This document shows, one piece after another, positions 1 through 12,094 of a DNA stretch of 64,000 nucleotides. Location of the stretch: assembly GCA_029204225.1 (NCBI GenBank), contig CM055108.1:48868996-48932995 (forward strand). The letters run 5' to 3'. The translations under genes were made by a program, and so were the position numbers. Below the pieces are notes generated by a model that had not been told where the DNA came from, did no database searches, and worked only from the letters and a program-made list of their open reading frames with translations. The first letter of the stretch is position 1; the number at the start of each line of letters is the position of its first letter. The DNA comes from Diphasiastrum complanatum (lineage: Eukaryota; Streptophyta; Lycopodiopsida; Lycopodiales; Lycopodiaceae).

Positions 1-2391
1 CATTGCTCTTCGCTCTTTGACAAATGAAGGTTGTACTTTGTCTTTCAGGTAGTCTATCTTTTGCGCAAAGTACATTTCTGGAGCGCGGGGTTCAATATTG
101 AACTTCTTGCAAAATGGAACCCACTTCCGAGCAAACTCTGAAGTCTCTGACAGAGCCTCAAATGTAAGCATGGCGGCACCATCATCTGAAACATAGCAAG
201 AAACCTTGTCCACTGGGTAATCAACAGACAGAATTGAAAGTATAGTGTTGGCCGTGACCAGAGGGGGTTCTTTTGAAGGATCCACTGTACTGACAAAAAG
301 ATCAACTGCAGCAAGCTGGGATGGTTCACCTTCCTTTTCATACCTGCGGACAACAATGGTCGTACAAGTAGTTCACTAAGAAAAAGTCCTTGACTTGGGA
401 AAATGCCTTCAGAATCATACACCATAATGCAAACTCCCCATTGAATACAATAAAAGAAAAATCTAAGATATGTGAGACAGCAGGGTTTGGATAAGAGAAT
501 CTACCTTAAAGATAATCTGTCCAAGTAGGTCTCACGGTTTATAGGAAACCACTTGGGAAATTGGTCGAGAATCCAGGAAAATGCAAACCAAATCTCACAA
601 ATGACCGATGTGAGCCATAATGGATATGCATTAGGGACTGGATTCAGAATACGATACCGGAAAAAGAAACCTATTATCACAAGCCGAAGGATGATAATCA
701 TCCTGTAAGGATTGATCTTGCTGGATGGTATGGGGACTTTCCGTGATAAAGGCTGTCTTGATTCATCCATTCTGAAAAGTGTTCGAACAGCAAGAGTAAG
801 AATCAAACTCATGTAGCAGAATGCAAAGCATAGCCAAGCAGATTTGGAATCAATAAGAAAACCCAAAAAGACTGCACTAAGATACAGTACATTGGTAATT
901 CTGCACCATCAGGTCCAAGATTATCATCGCCTCCTTTGCCTCCAGAGACATGGCCACCGCCTTCAGCCATCATAATCTGCATTTTGTCCTGTTTAAGCTT
1001 CCAGCTCTCAAGTCTTTCTTTCCAGGCCACGGTACCATAACCATAGGAAGAAGGATCCTTTGAGGGGTCCATTGTCCGGACTTGAACTGGAAAACAGAAC
1101 ACAGCCTCAAGTCAGAGAAAAATCATTCCAGCTTCCAAAAAGCAGCTCTCTGCTTGAGTAACTAGTGCATACTTTCATCCAGTCAGAGAGGCAGAAATCA
1201 CTGACCTGGGAGGTTAGGATCTGAGTATGGCAGAGGATGAATTCTGCTTCCATTGGGCATGTGACTGGGAATAACAAGAGCATGGTGATCTGGAGGTATT
1301 TCATTGGGGGAATCCTCTGTCCCCTGAGCAAACAAGTGTTTCAAGTCAATTAATGAGAAAAACTGAGAAAGATGTAAGTCAAGGGCAATAGCAGTTATTG
1401 AAAAGCTGCAAGCTTCGTACACTTACCACCTGCCCATTTGTCAGGAGGGGGTATGCTGGCTGTGGTGTTGACATCACATGCACTTCAAGATCATCAGCAC
1501 GGCCATAGCTCATATGCCCATGAAGCATTGCCTCCGTCACTTGCTGTTTATCAAACTTATCCATATCATGAATGTTGAATTCATTTTCCAGATCATCCAC
1601 ATCATCTTCCTCCTCGTCACCCTCCACTCTAGGGCTCCCTGCTCAGCATCAAATTGCAAAATGTCAGATGGATCTTTGTGCAGCTGATTGGAGTCAAACT
1701 CCTAACCAAGGAAAAGGTCAGATAGATCTTTTGCGACACAAATCAAATCTCCACTAAAAGATTAATGAAAAAGGAAACCTTGTCTGCATCATGGCAAAAG
1801 AAAGGGGAAAAACAAATCCTTGATCATCGTGAAGGATCTGAAACGATTGACTCTAAACACACAGAGAAGACAGCAAAGTGGATAACCCATCTGCAATGAA
1901 TCTTCAATTAGCTGAAATTATAATTATACAAGAGATGATCTGAAGTCTGGCAGAGAGATCAAGCGTTAAGTGGTGGGTCAAGAACAGAAAAGACATGCCT
2001 TTGTGGCGCTTATATCTGGTTTTACACTGTGGACAAGACTGGTTTCCATCTTTTCTCTCGTATTCGTAGCAAGGGCGACACACAGGGAAGGCACACTCGT
2101 TGCAAGCCACGAAGAGCTCTCCGTCGATCGTCACCCCGACATCGTCCCCGCATATCTGACACACCTGCCCATCTGCGTGGTTCAATGGCTTCACCTGCAT
2201 TCTCACAAACTCATCTCTGGTCAGTCCTGTCCGACCAAATCCCCCCGCCTTTGCAGATCCGGCGTCGGGGGGTGGATTTAGTCTACAAAGCAAATGGCTT
2301 TTCAGTAATGGCTGCTTACCCCATCTCCTCGGATGACCACGAGCTCATTTCGGTTGTGCGATCCTGCGACGAGTCCTGCATTGGCTTCCAT
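1..2391 (-). CDS. CesA: Cellulose synthase catalytic subunit (CesA), 5' part, truncated at window edge
   Basis: This is a processive family-2 glycosyltransferase that makes beta-1,4-glucan in plasma-membrane rosette complexes. I read seven exons (minus strand): 2391-2320, 2248-1999, 1638-1427, 1323-1206, 1086-891, 771-505 and 343-1 (open at the edge). They give about 486 codons in continuous phase. The start at 2391 gives the family N-terminus [20 protein letters not shown]. Exon 2 encodes the RING-like zinc finger ([31 protein letters not shown]). Exon 3 starts [20 protein letters not shown]. Exon 6 carries [19 protein letters not shown] and the first two membrane segments. Exon 7 has DLFVSTVDP and the UDP-binding [16 protein letters not shown] motif, and ends at KERRAM. 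The later D and QxxRW motifs lie outside the window. All introns are GT-AG except intron 2 (apparent GC-AG); intron 1 is only 71 nt and is the least certain junction. Family assignment is certain; the isoform class is not. Confidence 0.95.
1639..1998 (-). other. CesA intron 2, apparent GC-AG intron
   Basis: Exon 2 must end CACAAAG at 1999 to give the conserved HKG|SPRVEG junction with the exon starting at 1638. The intron therefore starts GCATGT and ends GAGCAG. The nearest GT donor, 3 nt further in, fits only with another acceptor and would give HKGIPRV, breaking the conserved Ser/Cys. The intron is 360 nt and phase 1. This is read from the sequence plus conservation; no transcript was available. 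Confidence 0.7.
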
Positions 2392-2976
2392 TATGCGGCG
2401 GGGGCGGATCCGAGCTGCTTCTCACACAATGCAAGCTTCCATTCAACCAAAACACACACTCAAATCAGCTCTCGTTCTGCTGCTGCTGCCGCCATTCTCT
2501 TCCCCTCACCCACTGAGCAAAACCACAGGTCCTGTGGCTTCCGCACCGAGGATGCCGGAAAACCTTTCAGGCCTTAAGGAGCTTCAGCGACACTGTTTTT
2601 TTTACACGACCCACATTGCCATTTCCTCTGCCAGCATTGTAGCCTATCCACTGCCAAAGCAAGAACACGCCTTTCCTTCTCTTCAACAAGTCTACTGCTG
2701 CTGCAAAAGGCTCATACAGCTCCCTGCTCTCTGCTCTCAAGCTACAAACTGGTGAAGTTCTCTATTGCGGGATCTAATCTCTGCTTTTGTTGTTGTTGCT
2801 GTCTGTGAAGATGGGTTGATGAAAGAATGAAAGAATGAGGAGAGGCAGAGCAACTGGCGAACAGTGAGGCTGGGGATGCTGCTACGGAGCCGAGGTGGAG
2901 ACAGCTGCAGCTAAGGCAGAGGAGAGCTGGCTATGGAGGGAGTCTTCACGAAAGCTCTTCTTCTATTAACAGAGCG

Positions 2977-3016
<40 letters not shown>

Positions 3017-3077
3017 CTCGTGCTTTCTTCGCAAAGAGGAGGAGGAGGAGAAAGTGATAGGAATGTATAGTGACATG
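2392..3077 (-). promoter_or_regulatory. CesA 5' flank / probable 5'UTR with GA microsatellite
   Basis: This is the non-coding DNA just upstream of the CesA start codon. On the gene's sense strand it is purine-rich and includes a (GA)n tract at 2980-3013, about 590 bp upstream of the ATG, and a GGAGGAGGAGGAG run just beyond it. GA tracts are common near plant transcription starts, so this is probably 5'UTR and core promoter, possibly with a 5'UTR intron. I see no convincing TATA box. Confidence 0.5.
2980..3013. repeat. (CT)n microsatellite
   Basis: About 17 CT units, perfect until a CGCTCTCG interruption at its right end; (GA)n on the CesA sense strand. Confidence 0.9.
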
Positions 3078-3760
3078 TGAGCCGCACGATGCATAGATTG
3101 GACGGCTCAGATCGACGCACAGACTGGGGGAGGGCGAGAGAAAGCAAGTAGTGACATATGAGCCACACGATGAGGATCTTCAACGGTCCAGATCGAAACG
3201 TAAAGTAAAGTTGATCTGAGCCGTAAGATTGAGAGACTGAACGGCGTCAGATCAAGGACGAAATTCTTAGGAGCACTGAATGAAACAGCTGCATGCCGCA
3301 CGATGTAAGGTCTCAACGGTTGTAGATGGACAGGCAAACTGGGGCAATATGAGCCGCAGGATCTGGAGATTCAACGGCGTGGGATGCTGGAGAATATTTT
3401 AGGGAGGCACAGAGAGGGACTAATCTCAGCCGCACCATGATGGATCCAACGGCTGCAGATTGTCGAAAAAGTAAAAGACAGACAGTCCAGCACGGAAAGG
3501 TCCTGGGACGATCTGGACCGCACACATCTTGATCCAACGGTTCCAGATCAATACAGCGGGGCACGGTGCGGGTCTGCACGTATCTTTAAGGGGCCAGGCC
3601 AGGCCCAGGGACCCCTACCAGCACTACCAGTTCCAGGATTCAACAAATTACAAAACGCCGCGTGGCATAAAACTCCTCATAAGGATCCTGACCAGGTCAA
3701 AGCCAGGTGGCAAAATCCTAGCACGTAGGGTCATGATCTAACGGTCTGTACTCAATCTGG
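3078..3760. repeat. Eight-copy degenerate paired-motif array upstream of CesA
   Basis: The unit is a first box like AGCCGCACGAT, a gap of 5-15 bp, then a second box like TCAACGGTCCAGATC. The ACGG cores of the second box start at 3102, 3183, 3241, 3316, 3374, 3449, 3537 and 3741. Spacing is 81, 58, 75, 58, 75, 88 and 204 bp. The boxes are conserved while the DNA between them is not, so this is not an ordinary tandem repeat. On the CesA sense strand the second box reads GATCTGGACCGTTGGATC. A role as protein-binding sites is inference from conservation and position. Confidence 0.7.
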
Positions 3761-6700
3761 TAAGTGACACTAAGCCATAAGAAGGGCAAGAGGTAAAGCT
3801 TGATTGTCACATGATTGAAATTGGGTTTTCTGTTTCTTTTTTGGAATTTTATTTTTTTTTTATTAAAAGAATATTTTAATTAGCTTTGTAGAGAAGAAAA
3901 TGGTTGTTGGGGTAGGCCCAAGCAGATTTGGGGGGGGACCTCTCTGGTTTTGGATCTATCACCTGCCAACTCACAATCATGCACATTGCTCTCTCACTCA
4001 TATACCTACTATTGAAAAGAAGTCTCAATTGCCAAACAAAAAGAATGAGGTTTTGACAAGGCGTGCTGGAGGATGAGCTGGTGATGTTGTTGGGTGCATG
4101 CTGGAGCACATTTTCTTTTAAACTTCTCGACAATCTAAGGTGACTTTGAAGCCAATATTTTAAAGCTTGCATACGTGACTTCTATACAACATTATTGCTT
4201 TACAAAAAGGAATAATGTGTATGCATCAATCATGTCTTGCCATGAAAGGATTGTTTTAATTCATCAAATGCTATTCCAAGGATAAATCGATTTTGCAATA
4301 AATTTCGCGCCCTTTTTCTAGCTTACTTGAAATATTTTTCATCAAACAACTTGCATGTTTACAAACCCGTAATTCAAGCATGTCGTGCAAAAATGTGTTA
4401 ACCATTGTCTTATTCATGTCAAACTTAGATAACTATTGTACACAAGAAATGCATCAATTGGCCTTAGCTTTGTAATACCCACACATATGCAAGTTTACTA
4501 CCACTTGAGTCAAAAGTACAAAAAAATCACTTCTATAAGGCCATGGCAATTTTGAGCAAGTGAAATAATTTTAACTACCCCTCGAGACAAAGGTAACTTT
4601 TTTAAGAGTTTTACGTACCCCTTGAGACAAGAATTTAAAAAAAAAATTCTTGTGTAAGGCGAGCACTTTTGAAGGATTGAAAGATTTTGCTTGTATTGTC
4701 TCAAATATAAATTCCTCCAACCTACAACATTGATAAAGATCTCTAATCTATCATGCCCAACGACCAACCCACACTTATGCCAAATCATTCCGAAACAAAA
4801 TTATCTCAAGTCTGGCAAAAGATGAAACAACATTCTTTATTTTTGTTTAAAGTTTATTTGGTATTAAAGGATCATTTACATTTGGGAATGCCAAAAATTG
4901 TGTGGGAGTGGCTTTAGCCCCTCAATAGGTTGTTTAGATGATGCTCAATATGGATTCTTTGTGAGTAGTAAGATTGACTTATTTAGAGCCAATTCATACC
5001 TATTCAATATGGGCCCACCTTGAAAGTTCTAAGGTTATTATCTGTGCATCAATTTCCATGACAATATTGTAGTTGTTAGCATATCTTGTTAATAGTTGGT
5101 GAGAGAATCGTGTTGAATTGGTATATCTAGCCCAACAAATGAAAAAAAAAATCCCTTTTATTAATACAAAGGCATAAAATTTCTTGAAAACATAGCTTAT
5201 TGTGACATCATTGGGAGTTTAGAATTTTTCCATCAAAGTTGGTTGAAAGAAATGATTTTTTTCTCTAAAAAAAAATTGCGCTTAAGTACACGTAAGCCGT
5301 ATTGTAATTTTAGACACATGCAAAAGTATGGAGGAATATTTCTTAGGAATTAAGGCTATATAGACTTGAAGATCTACGAAGAATAGGGAGTGGAGTGGAG
5401 TGACATAGGTTGGTGGGCAAGCAATAGATCATGATGTATGCAATGTATGCCCAGGGTGAGTGTATGTTGTTAAGAATGTCGGCTAAATAAGTGTGATGTG
5501 ATGTTTCCTTATTGTAACTTTTCTAAAAATTTGTGTTGCTTTTTGTGTTTGTCATGCAAAATATTGAAGAGAATCATTGGTGACATAGAATGATAGGTTT
5601 GAGAAAGACTGATAGAGAAATGATTGTAATTTCTTGTCATAGACAACAAGAAGGATGAGAATGAGAAGTCATGATCTAGAAAGGGAAAACTTGGTTATTG
5701 CAAGGGGTGTTGAATATGATGAGGAAGACAAAAATGCCTATAGTTGCGTTTATTTGAGGAAGGAGAGAAAGGTCGACAATGGAGAAAGGATAAAGATCAA
5801 GAACAGTTGTCTGAAGGACTTTTGATGTTAGTATCACTAATTTGGATCGTTCTAATGTTGCTAATGCAAAGTATCTTGATATTATATGCTTGTGGACAAT
5901 AATAGAGTTGAGTTAAAAAATAATACAAACTTTTAGAGGATTGCCATTCATAGATTATGTGAGAAACAAATGGGTTGAATGTGAATAAATGAGAGAGGAA
6001 CCATTGATGAAGAGTTGGTTCTATATAGTGAAGGAGAGGCTTTAACAAAGTAGTGAGAAAGGGATACTTAGAATAGACAAATGTGGTGTTAAAGTGAATG
6101 ACATTATGTTCAAAGAGTACATTGATAATATGTCAAATAGTTTGATTGTAGAACATATTTTGGGAGGCTTTCTATTGCTCATGCTATCAAGAATTTTTGG
6201 CGAGTTACATCAAGGAGAACTACAAGGTACCAAAAATATCACAACAAATGGAAGGAATGTTCTAGAAAAGTTTAAAGATCTTCTTCCCCGTGTCACTAAG
6301 AAAATATGTAGCATCCAAGAAGGAAGGTAAGAGAAAAGATTGGTAAGCCAAGAGAATGTGCTTAACAATTAAAGCCTTGATCATAAATGGGAGATAGTTT
6401 GAAGGCCACTTAGCCATATTTTTTGTCAAAGAAGCTCAAGAACCTCTTTTTCCTAGTGGCGAGCTGGATGTCCTTGAGGGTCTATATATATGCTTTGACG
6501 TTGTCTACACTTACCACAATATATGATGTAATAGGACATATTTGGAAAGAAGTTGAAAAAGCTATCATGAATCAAGATGAATTGGTACTTTTAGCATAAG
6601 TGAGAGAGAGATGTGAGAGCAAGTTCAAGTGTCAATTAACATGGCTCAATATGCAAGTTATGACATGAAAACTTGAAAGGAAAAAGTACAATGGAGAATC

Positions 6701-6938
6701 ATTTGTTCTTCAGAGGCATGGTTGGCCAAGACCAATGTTGATAATTGGCCTTGTAACTAGAGATAATTGCCAAAACTGTCGAGTGCTAGGTTTTTCCTAA
6801 TAGAAATACACATACGTCAAAGTTAGGAAATTTCAAATACCCGAAACTGATGGTTGCATTTCAATTTGAAAAAGTCGTTAGCTAAAACCAACAAGTATCA
6901 AAAAAAAATATCTATATTTTTCCAACACTAGCATAAGC
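3761..6938. other. AT-rich intergenic DNA, no recognisable gene
   Basis: About 3.2 kb of AT-rich DNA with homopolymer runs. Short open frames exist (for example 78 codons at 6094-6330, plus strand), but none shows a motif I recognise or continues in neighbouring frames. Probably old decayed mobile DNA. Nothing can be supported here as a gene, RNA or regulatory site. Confidence 0.6.
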
Positions 6939-6943
6939 TCTAT

Positions 6944-7330
6944 TGGAAATTAAGTCCACAGTTGTCTCCTTGGTGAATACTAATTTTTATTTCAAGATTC
7001 TTCCTGCACGTTTATTGATCTTTGATCTAGGGTTAGCAACCTACTTTGGTTCTATGTATGCTTATTTGATACCTACAAGAATCACGGCTAAATTACTCGA
7101 AGTCGACTTCATTGACTTTCCCTACATCATAACAAAGGGTATCCATTCTCGTCTATTTCTACATTCGAATGTCAAGATATTTGAAGACATCAAAGACCTG
7201 GCCATCTTCGACGACTTCGACCGTCAGTTCACTAAACAACTTTGAAGTGTCCGAAGTGTCCGACTTGTTTGACACCTTCGACGACTTCGACCGAAGTGTT
7301 CAACTTTTTGACTACTTCGACGAGCGACAG
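6944..7330 (+). repeat. Truncated 5' LTR of outer copia element
   Basis: It matches the first ~380 bp of the 3' LTR at 15991. It contains a cluster of short repeats of the type TTCGACGACTTCGAC and GAAGTGTCCGAAGTGTCCGA. The match ends near 7330, after which gag-end sequence follows, so the LTR 3' part, PBS and gag 5' part were deleted in one event. Confidence 0.8.
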
Positions 7331-7379
7331 AATCAGCTACTTAGCCTCATACTCAAGCTGAGAACAATGGATCGCGCAA

Positions 7380-8630
7380 GAAACTCTTCTGCAGCCATTA
7401 TAAGAGAGCCAAGGAATGTCAAATCCGCATCTACAACGAGGCAAAGAAGCAACAACAACAACAAAAACGGACTCCTCCAATGTAGCGGAATTCAAGGAGC
7501 AAGATTCTGATGGAGACAAACCATCACACCTGTTAATGGCTTACAAAAGTAGCAGCAAAAACTACGATAGCTGGTACTTGGACAACGATGCTAACCCAAC
7601 ACATGATTTCTCGCAAGGAATGGTTTACTAAGTACCAACTTATTGTAGAGATCAATTCATCTACCTTGGAGATTCAAGTAGCATTCGGGCAAAGGGACTT
7701 TCAAGATCGTGTTCAAAAATTATCTTTCTATTTTTGTTTCGAATGTTCTTCATGCACCTCAACTATCTAATAACTTGTTATCAGTCTCTAAGATAACTGA
7801 TGAGGGCTACATTGTTACTTTCTCTTATAAACATTGTACAGTCTTTGATGAAGATACCACTCTGACTACATGCACTAGAGTCAGAAATCTCTATGTACTT
7901 TTTGACTCAATTGCATTAGCTAGTAATTATCATGAAAATATAAACGATCATGCTATTATGTGGCATAGTCACCTTTGGACACGTGAATACAAGATCACTT
8001 TCTTACATGAATTGTAATAATTTAGTTGATGCATTATGTTTCTCTCTTTCATTAGATAGGAAATCATTTTTCTATGAATCTTGCATCTATGGCAAGTACT
8101 CTAGGAGCAAATTTCCCTAAACATATTCTATCAAGACAAAGCATGTATGAGACCTTGTACATAGCAATCTTTGTGGTCCAATGCCAACTCCATCCTTAGG
8201 AGATGCAATTTATTTTGTCACTTTCATAGATGATTATTCTATATGGTCTACCATGATGTTCATTAAGCACAAATCAGAATCCTTTGAATGCTTCAAGAGA
8301 TTCAAGGTCAAGGCTAAGACCCAAACATCTACAAGAGCGAAAGCTCTTCAAATTGATGGTGGCGGTGAACACCTCTCCAACAAGATGTCCAATTAACTGG
8401 CTGAACATGGCATTCGAAGACAATTTACAACTTCCTATTCGCCTCAACAAAATGGAATTATAGAAAGAAAGAATTGAACGCTCCTGAACTCAGCCAGATC
8501 AATGGCTACACCAATCATGTCTACTTGCAAACTTTTGGGTAGAAGCTACTACCACATCTTGTTATGTATAGAATAGATCCAGCATTAAAGCCCCATCAAC
8601 AACAAAACTCTTTATGAAGTATGGTATGGA
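7380..8630 (+). pseudogene. Outer copia: gag end, protease, pre-integrase and integrase (broken)
   Basis: Reading across frames: a gag C-terminal remnant with a KKQQQQQ run; a decayed protease start, WYLDNDANPTHDF, where copia elements normally have WYLDSGA (the active-site D-S-G is gone); a pre-integrase stretch, NVLHAPQLSNNLLSVSKIT; and the integrase core, YFVTFIDDYSIW and KHKSESFECFKRFK, followed by a Q-I-D-G-G-G-E-H segment carrying catalytic D and E positions. Stops and frame changes occur at 7631, 8017 and 8394. The frame then continues toward the Y-G-H-K codons where the nested element inserted. Order PR-INT before RT defines Ty1/copia. Confidence 0.8.
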
Positions 8631-8635
8631 CACAA

Positions 8636-8887
8636 AGTTAAGAAAACAATTTAAACACCCAACCGGATCGATCGCCTCAGCACAACATCAAGTGCAACAA
8701 GACAAGACAACAGAAATGCTCTCCACAAACTGTATATTCAACTAACTGGCAAGTACAAAGATAAAGTTTCCTAAAAGCACTCAAAGGGCTCGTGAAAGAA
8801 AGACGTCCCGATAATTCTAGAACTAAGCACACGTGGTGCCGTCGAAATAAGAAAGCACTATATAAGTCGATTATTGCTATTTTAACT
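8636..8887 (-). repeat. 3' LTR of nested copia element
   Basis: In element orientation it starts AGTTAAAATAG and ends TTCTTAACT. It is 252 bp and has a ~10-bp segment missing from the other LTR. TTATATAG, on the element's sense strand near 8860, is a candidate TATA box. Confidence 0.9.
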
Positions 8888-8896
8888 CTCTCCCTC
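8888..8896 (-). other. Polypurine tract of nested copia element
   Basis: GAGGGAGAG on the minus strand, directly adjoining the LTR start; the plus-strand DNA primer site expected in LTR retroelements. Confidence 0.8.
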
Positions 8897-8978
8897 AATG
8901 ATCAACATCTCTCTTTATTTTAGAGTTTACTCTATTCATGGAACATACATCCATGATAGTATTACAAGTAAAGGCTTT

Positions 8979-10981
8979 TTACATAACCAGATCCAAGCCA
9001 AGTTTGGCTCTAAAAGTCTCAAACTTTTCTTTACTTAAAGCTTTCGTAAATATATCAGCAACTTGTAACAACGTAGAACATTGTACAATACTTATATCTT
9101 CGGATTGTAGCTTCTCATGCACAAAGTGATATTTTACCTCAATATGTTTTGTCCTTGCATGAAAGACAAGATTCTTATCCAATTGTATTCCACTTTGACT
9201 GTCACAAAAAATAATAGTAGGGTTTACCTGCTTCATGCCAATCTCACATAACAACTTACGTAGCCAAACAGCTTCCTAGGTAGCAGAACTTAACGCTTTA
9301 TATTCGGCTTCTGTAGAAGAAAGAGAAATAGTATCTTGCTTCTTGCTAGACCATAAAAACAACCGCTACCAAAATTGAAGGCATAACCTGTTGTTGACTT
9401 TATATCATCTATACTTCCTGCCCAATCAACGTCAACATAACCCTGTAACTTAGGTAAAACACTTTGTCTTTTGTAGATTAGGCCGAGGTTAGGTGTACCT
9501 TTCACATACCTCAAAAAAATTTCCGTAGCTTTCCAATGGTCCATAGTGGGTGATGATATGAATTGGCTAATCAAACTTACAACATAGCAGATATCAGGAC
9601 GTGTAGTCGTAAGATATATCAAACTCCCAACTAGCTGACGAAATAGAGTAGCGTCAACATGTGCACTATCATCAATACGAGATAATTTCTTACCAGCTTC
9701 GCAAGGAGTGATGGAAGGTTTGCACTCTGTCATGTGAAATCTCTCCAATACCTCGCCCTTGTTTTGACATAACCTGATATCACTGCTAGTTTGCCATACT
9801 TCAACACCCAAGCAGTAGTGCATAAGGTCTAAATCTGTCATCTCAAACTGCTTGCATAAGTTGGCTTTGATAGAATGACTGAGGTTCTCATCATTGCCCG
9901 TGATAATGATATCATCAACATAAAGTACAATCAAGGCAATGCTATCATCGTTTATAAGAACATAAAGATTTGGATCTGAATTTGTTCTTACAAGCCCATG
10001 AGAAAGAAAGTAATTGTCAATGCGTCCATACCATGCGCGTGGCATTTGCTTAAGGCCATAAAGTGCTTTGTGTAGTTTACATACCTTCTGTTCTTGCCCT
10101 TTTGCCATGAAGCCCTGCAGTTGGACCATGTAAACTTCTTCCTCTAAGTCACCATTCAAAAATGGGGACTTCACATCCATTTGATGGATCTGCCACCCAA
10201 AATGAGATGCTAGGGCAATGATAAGGCATAGCGTAGTCCACTTAGCCACTGGAGCAAATGTCTCTTCATAGTCAATTCCTTTGCTTTGCTCATAACCCTT
10301 CACTACTAGGCGTGCCTTATGCTTTGCTATCGTGCCATCCGCATGAAACTTTGTTCTAGACACCCATTTGTTGTCAATGGGTTTCTTTCCAAGTGGTAGA
10401 TCAACCAACTCCCATGTATCATGCATGTGGATGGATTCTATCTCCTCTTCCATTGCCCTTTGCCACTCTTTGTGATCTTCTGCCTCATCAAAGGTTGATG
10501 GCTCTTGACACTTCAAAATGTCACTCATTAGGGCATAGTTCACATGATAACGATCGGGAGACTTCCTTTCCCGTGTTGATCTTCTCATTTCTCCTTGTGT
10601 GCTAGATCCTGGTTGATTTAGCTTTGCGTCTTTCATGATCTTTTCATACCATTTTGGTATCTTAGATTCAGGTGATACACTACATGGAGAGTATGTATTC
10701 CAAGGAGTGTCTAAGTAATGTCTCTTACTTCCAACCGGCTTCTCCTTTATTGCTCCTATTGGTAAGTACCTCCCCCTAGGCTCTTGAATAGGTGGTGTCC
10801 TTTCATACTCACCCTCTTGACTCTCGTCTCCATGTACATCATCTTGTGGAACATCTTCTTCATCTTCTTCTTCCAAAATTGTGGGAAGTTTTTTTATGCT
10901 TTCACCACTTGCATGGTCTTCATCTTCATACCTATGCGTCTCATCAAAGATCACATCTTTGCTAATGTGAATCTTGTTCAT
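8979..10981 (-). pseudogene. Nested copia: reverse transcriptase-RNase H
   Basis: The longest open frame in the window (563 codons, 9290-10981) plus a shifted continuation at 8979-9254. It opens with the integrase C-terminal tail, then the RT: a KHKARLVVKGYEQ-type segment, QMDVKSPFLNGDLEEEVYM, QKVCKLHKALYGLKQ, and the catalytic LIVLYVDDIIITG. RNase H follows: a YVDVDWAGSIDD segment and, after a frameshift near 9270, FCDSQSGIQL, HARTKHIEVKYHFVHEKLQ and VADIFTKAL. Catalytic YVDD is intact. The frameshift in RNase H makes this copy unable to make a full polyprotein unless it is a sequencing error. Confidence 0.9.
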
Positions 10982-10999
10982 TACAGGATCAAAACACCT

Positions 11000-12094
11000 G
11001 TATGCCTTCGTCCTCTCGTCATAACTGACGAAGATACACTTGATTGCTTTGGCATCAAGTTTCTTTCACTCCTCCTTTGGCACATGTACATAGGCTTTAC
11101 ATCCAATGACACAAAACTTGTCGATTTTTGGCTTTATTCCTATAATTTGGAACCGCAAATATAGGACTCCTGTTTTGCAAGAACGTTGTCGCACTGCACG
11201 CTTCCGACCAAAGTGAATCGGTCAAGCCCATTTGCTTCATCATGGAGCATGCACTCTCCATAATAGTCTTGTTTTCCCTTTCAGCTACACCATTACTATG
11301 CGCCGTGTGTGACTATGTGAATTGTCTTTTGATGTCGTGTTCCTTGCAAAAGTCCTCAAAATCATCATATTTGTATTCGCCCCCTCTATCAGATCTGAGC
11401 ACTTTGATGCATGCATCCAGTTGGTTCTCTACCAAAGTCTTGAACTCCTTGAAGCGAGCAAAAGCATCAGATTTTTTCTTCAAGAAATAAATCCATGTCC
11501 TTCTAGAGTAATCATCTATAAAAGTCAAAATAATATGCTTTCCCCAATGACATGGTCTTCATTGGGCTGCACAGGTCGCTGTGAATAAGTTCCAGCGGTT
11601 TCTTAGCTCTTGCACGCCATCAATCTCAAGCTCCCATAGTTCAAATGACCAAGTCTTTTGTGCCACAACTCAGATTGAGATGTTGTTGAGATAGCCAAAC
11701 CATATTCTCCTGGTTTTGCAGCATCCAATTTATAAAGGCCACAATTACTATCTCTATAACCCTTCGCCACCACTTTATGATTGTGGTTCATATCCCTCAT
11801 TAGGCAACCATCCTTGACAAATTCAACCTTAAGATGTTGGTTTGCCATTACACCAACAGAAAGCAAACTCTTTTTGAGTCCAGGAACATAAAGCACATTA
11901 GGGATGTTCTTGATTTTAGCATCATGAAACTGCACAGGTACATTGCCCACACCCTGTATTTGGCATTCCTCCCCATTGGCTTGAGTGACCTTATCCCCAT
12001 CATGGATTGGTGAGAATTTCTCAAACCAATCACGTTTCTCGGTCATATGCCTTGTGGCGCCTGAATCTATGAACCATCTGGCACCATCATCAAC
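11000..12094 (-). pseudogene. Nested copia: protease and integrase (broken)
   Basis: Just inside the right end is an intact aspartic protease site, WFIDSGATRHM (around 12055-12075). Then comes the pre-integrase region, NIPNVLYVPGLKKSLLSVG and ELWHKRLGHLNYGSLRLM, ending in a stop at 11603. The integrase core is at 11313-11528 in another frame: LTFIDDYSRRTWIYFLKKKSD and SDRGGEY. An in-frame TAG separates protease from the gag end (near 12097). At least two further breaks precede the RT frame. Confidence 0.85.
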
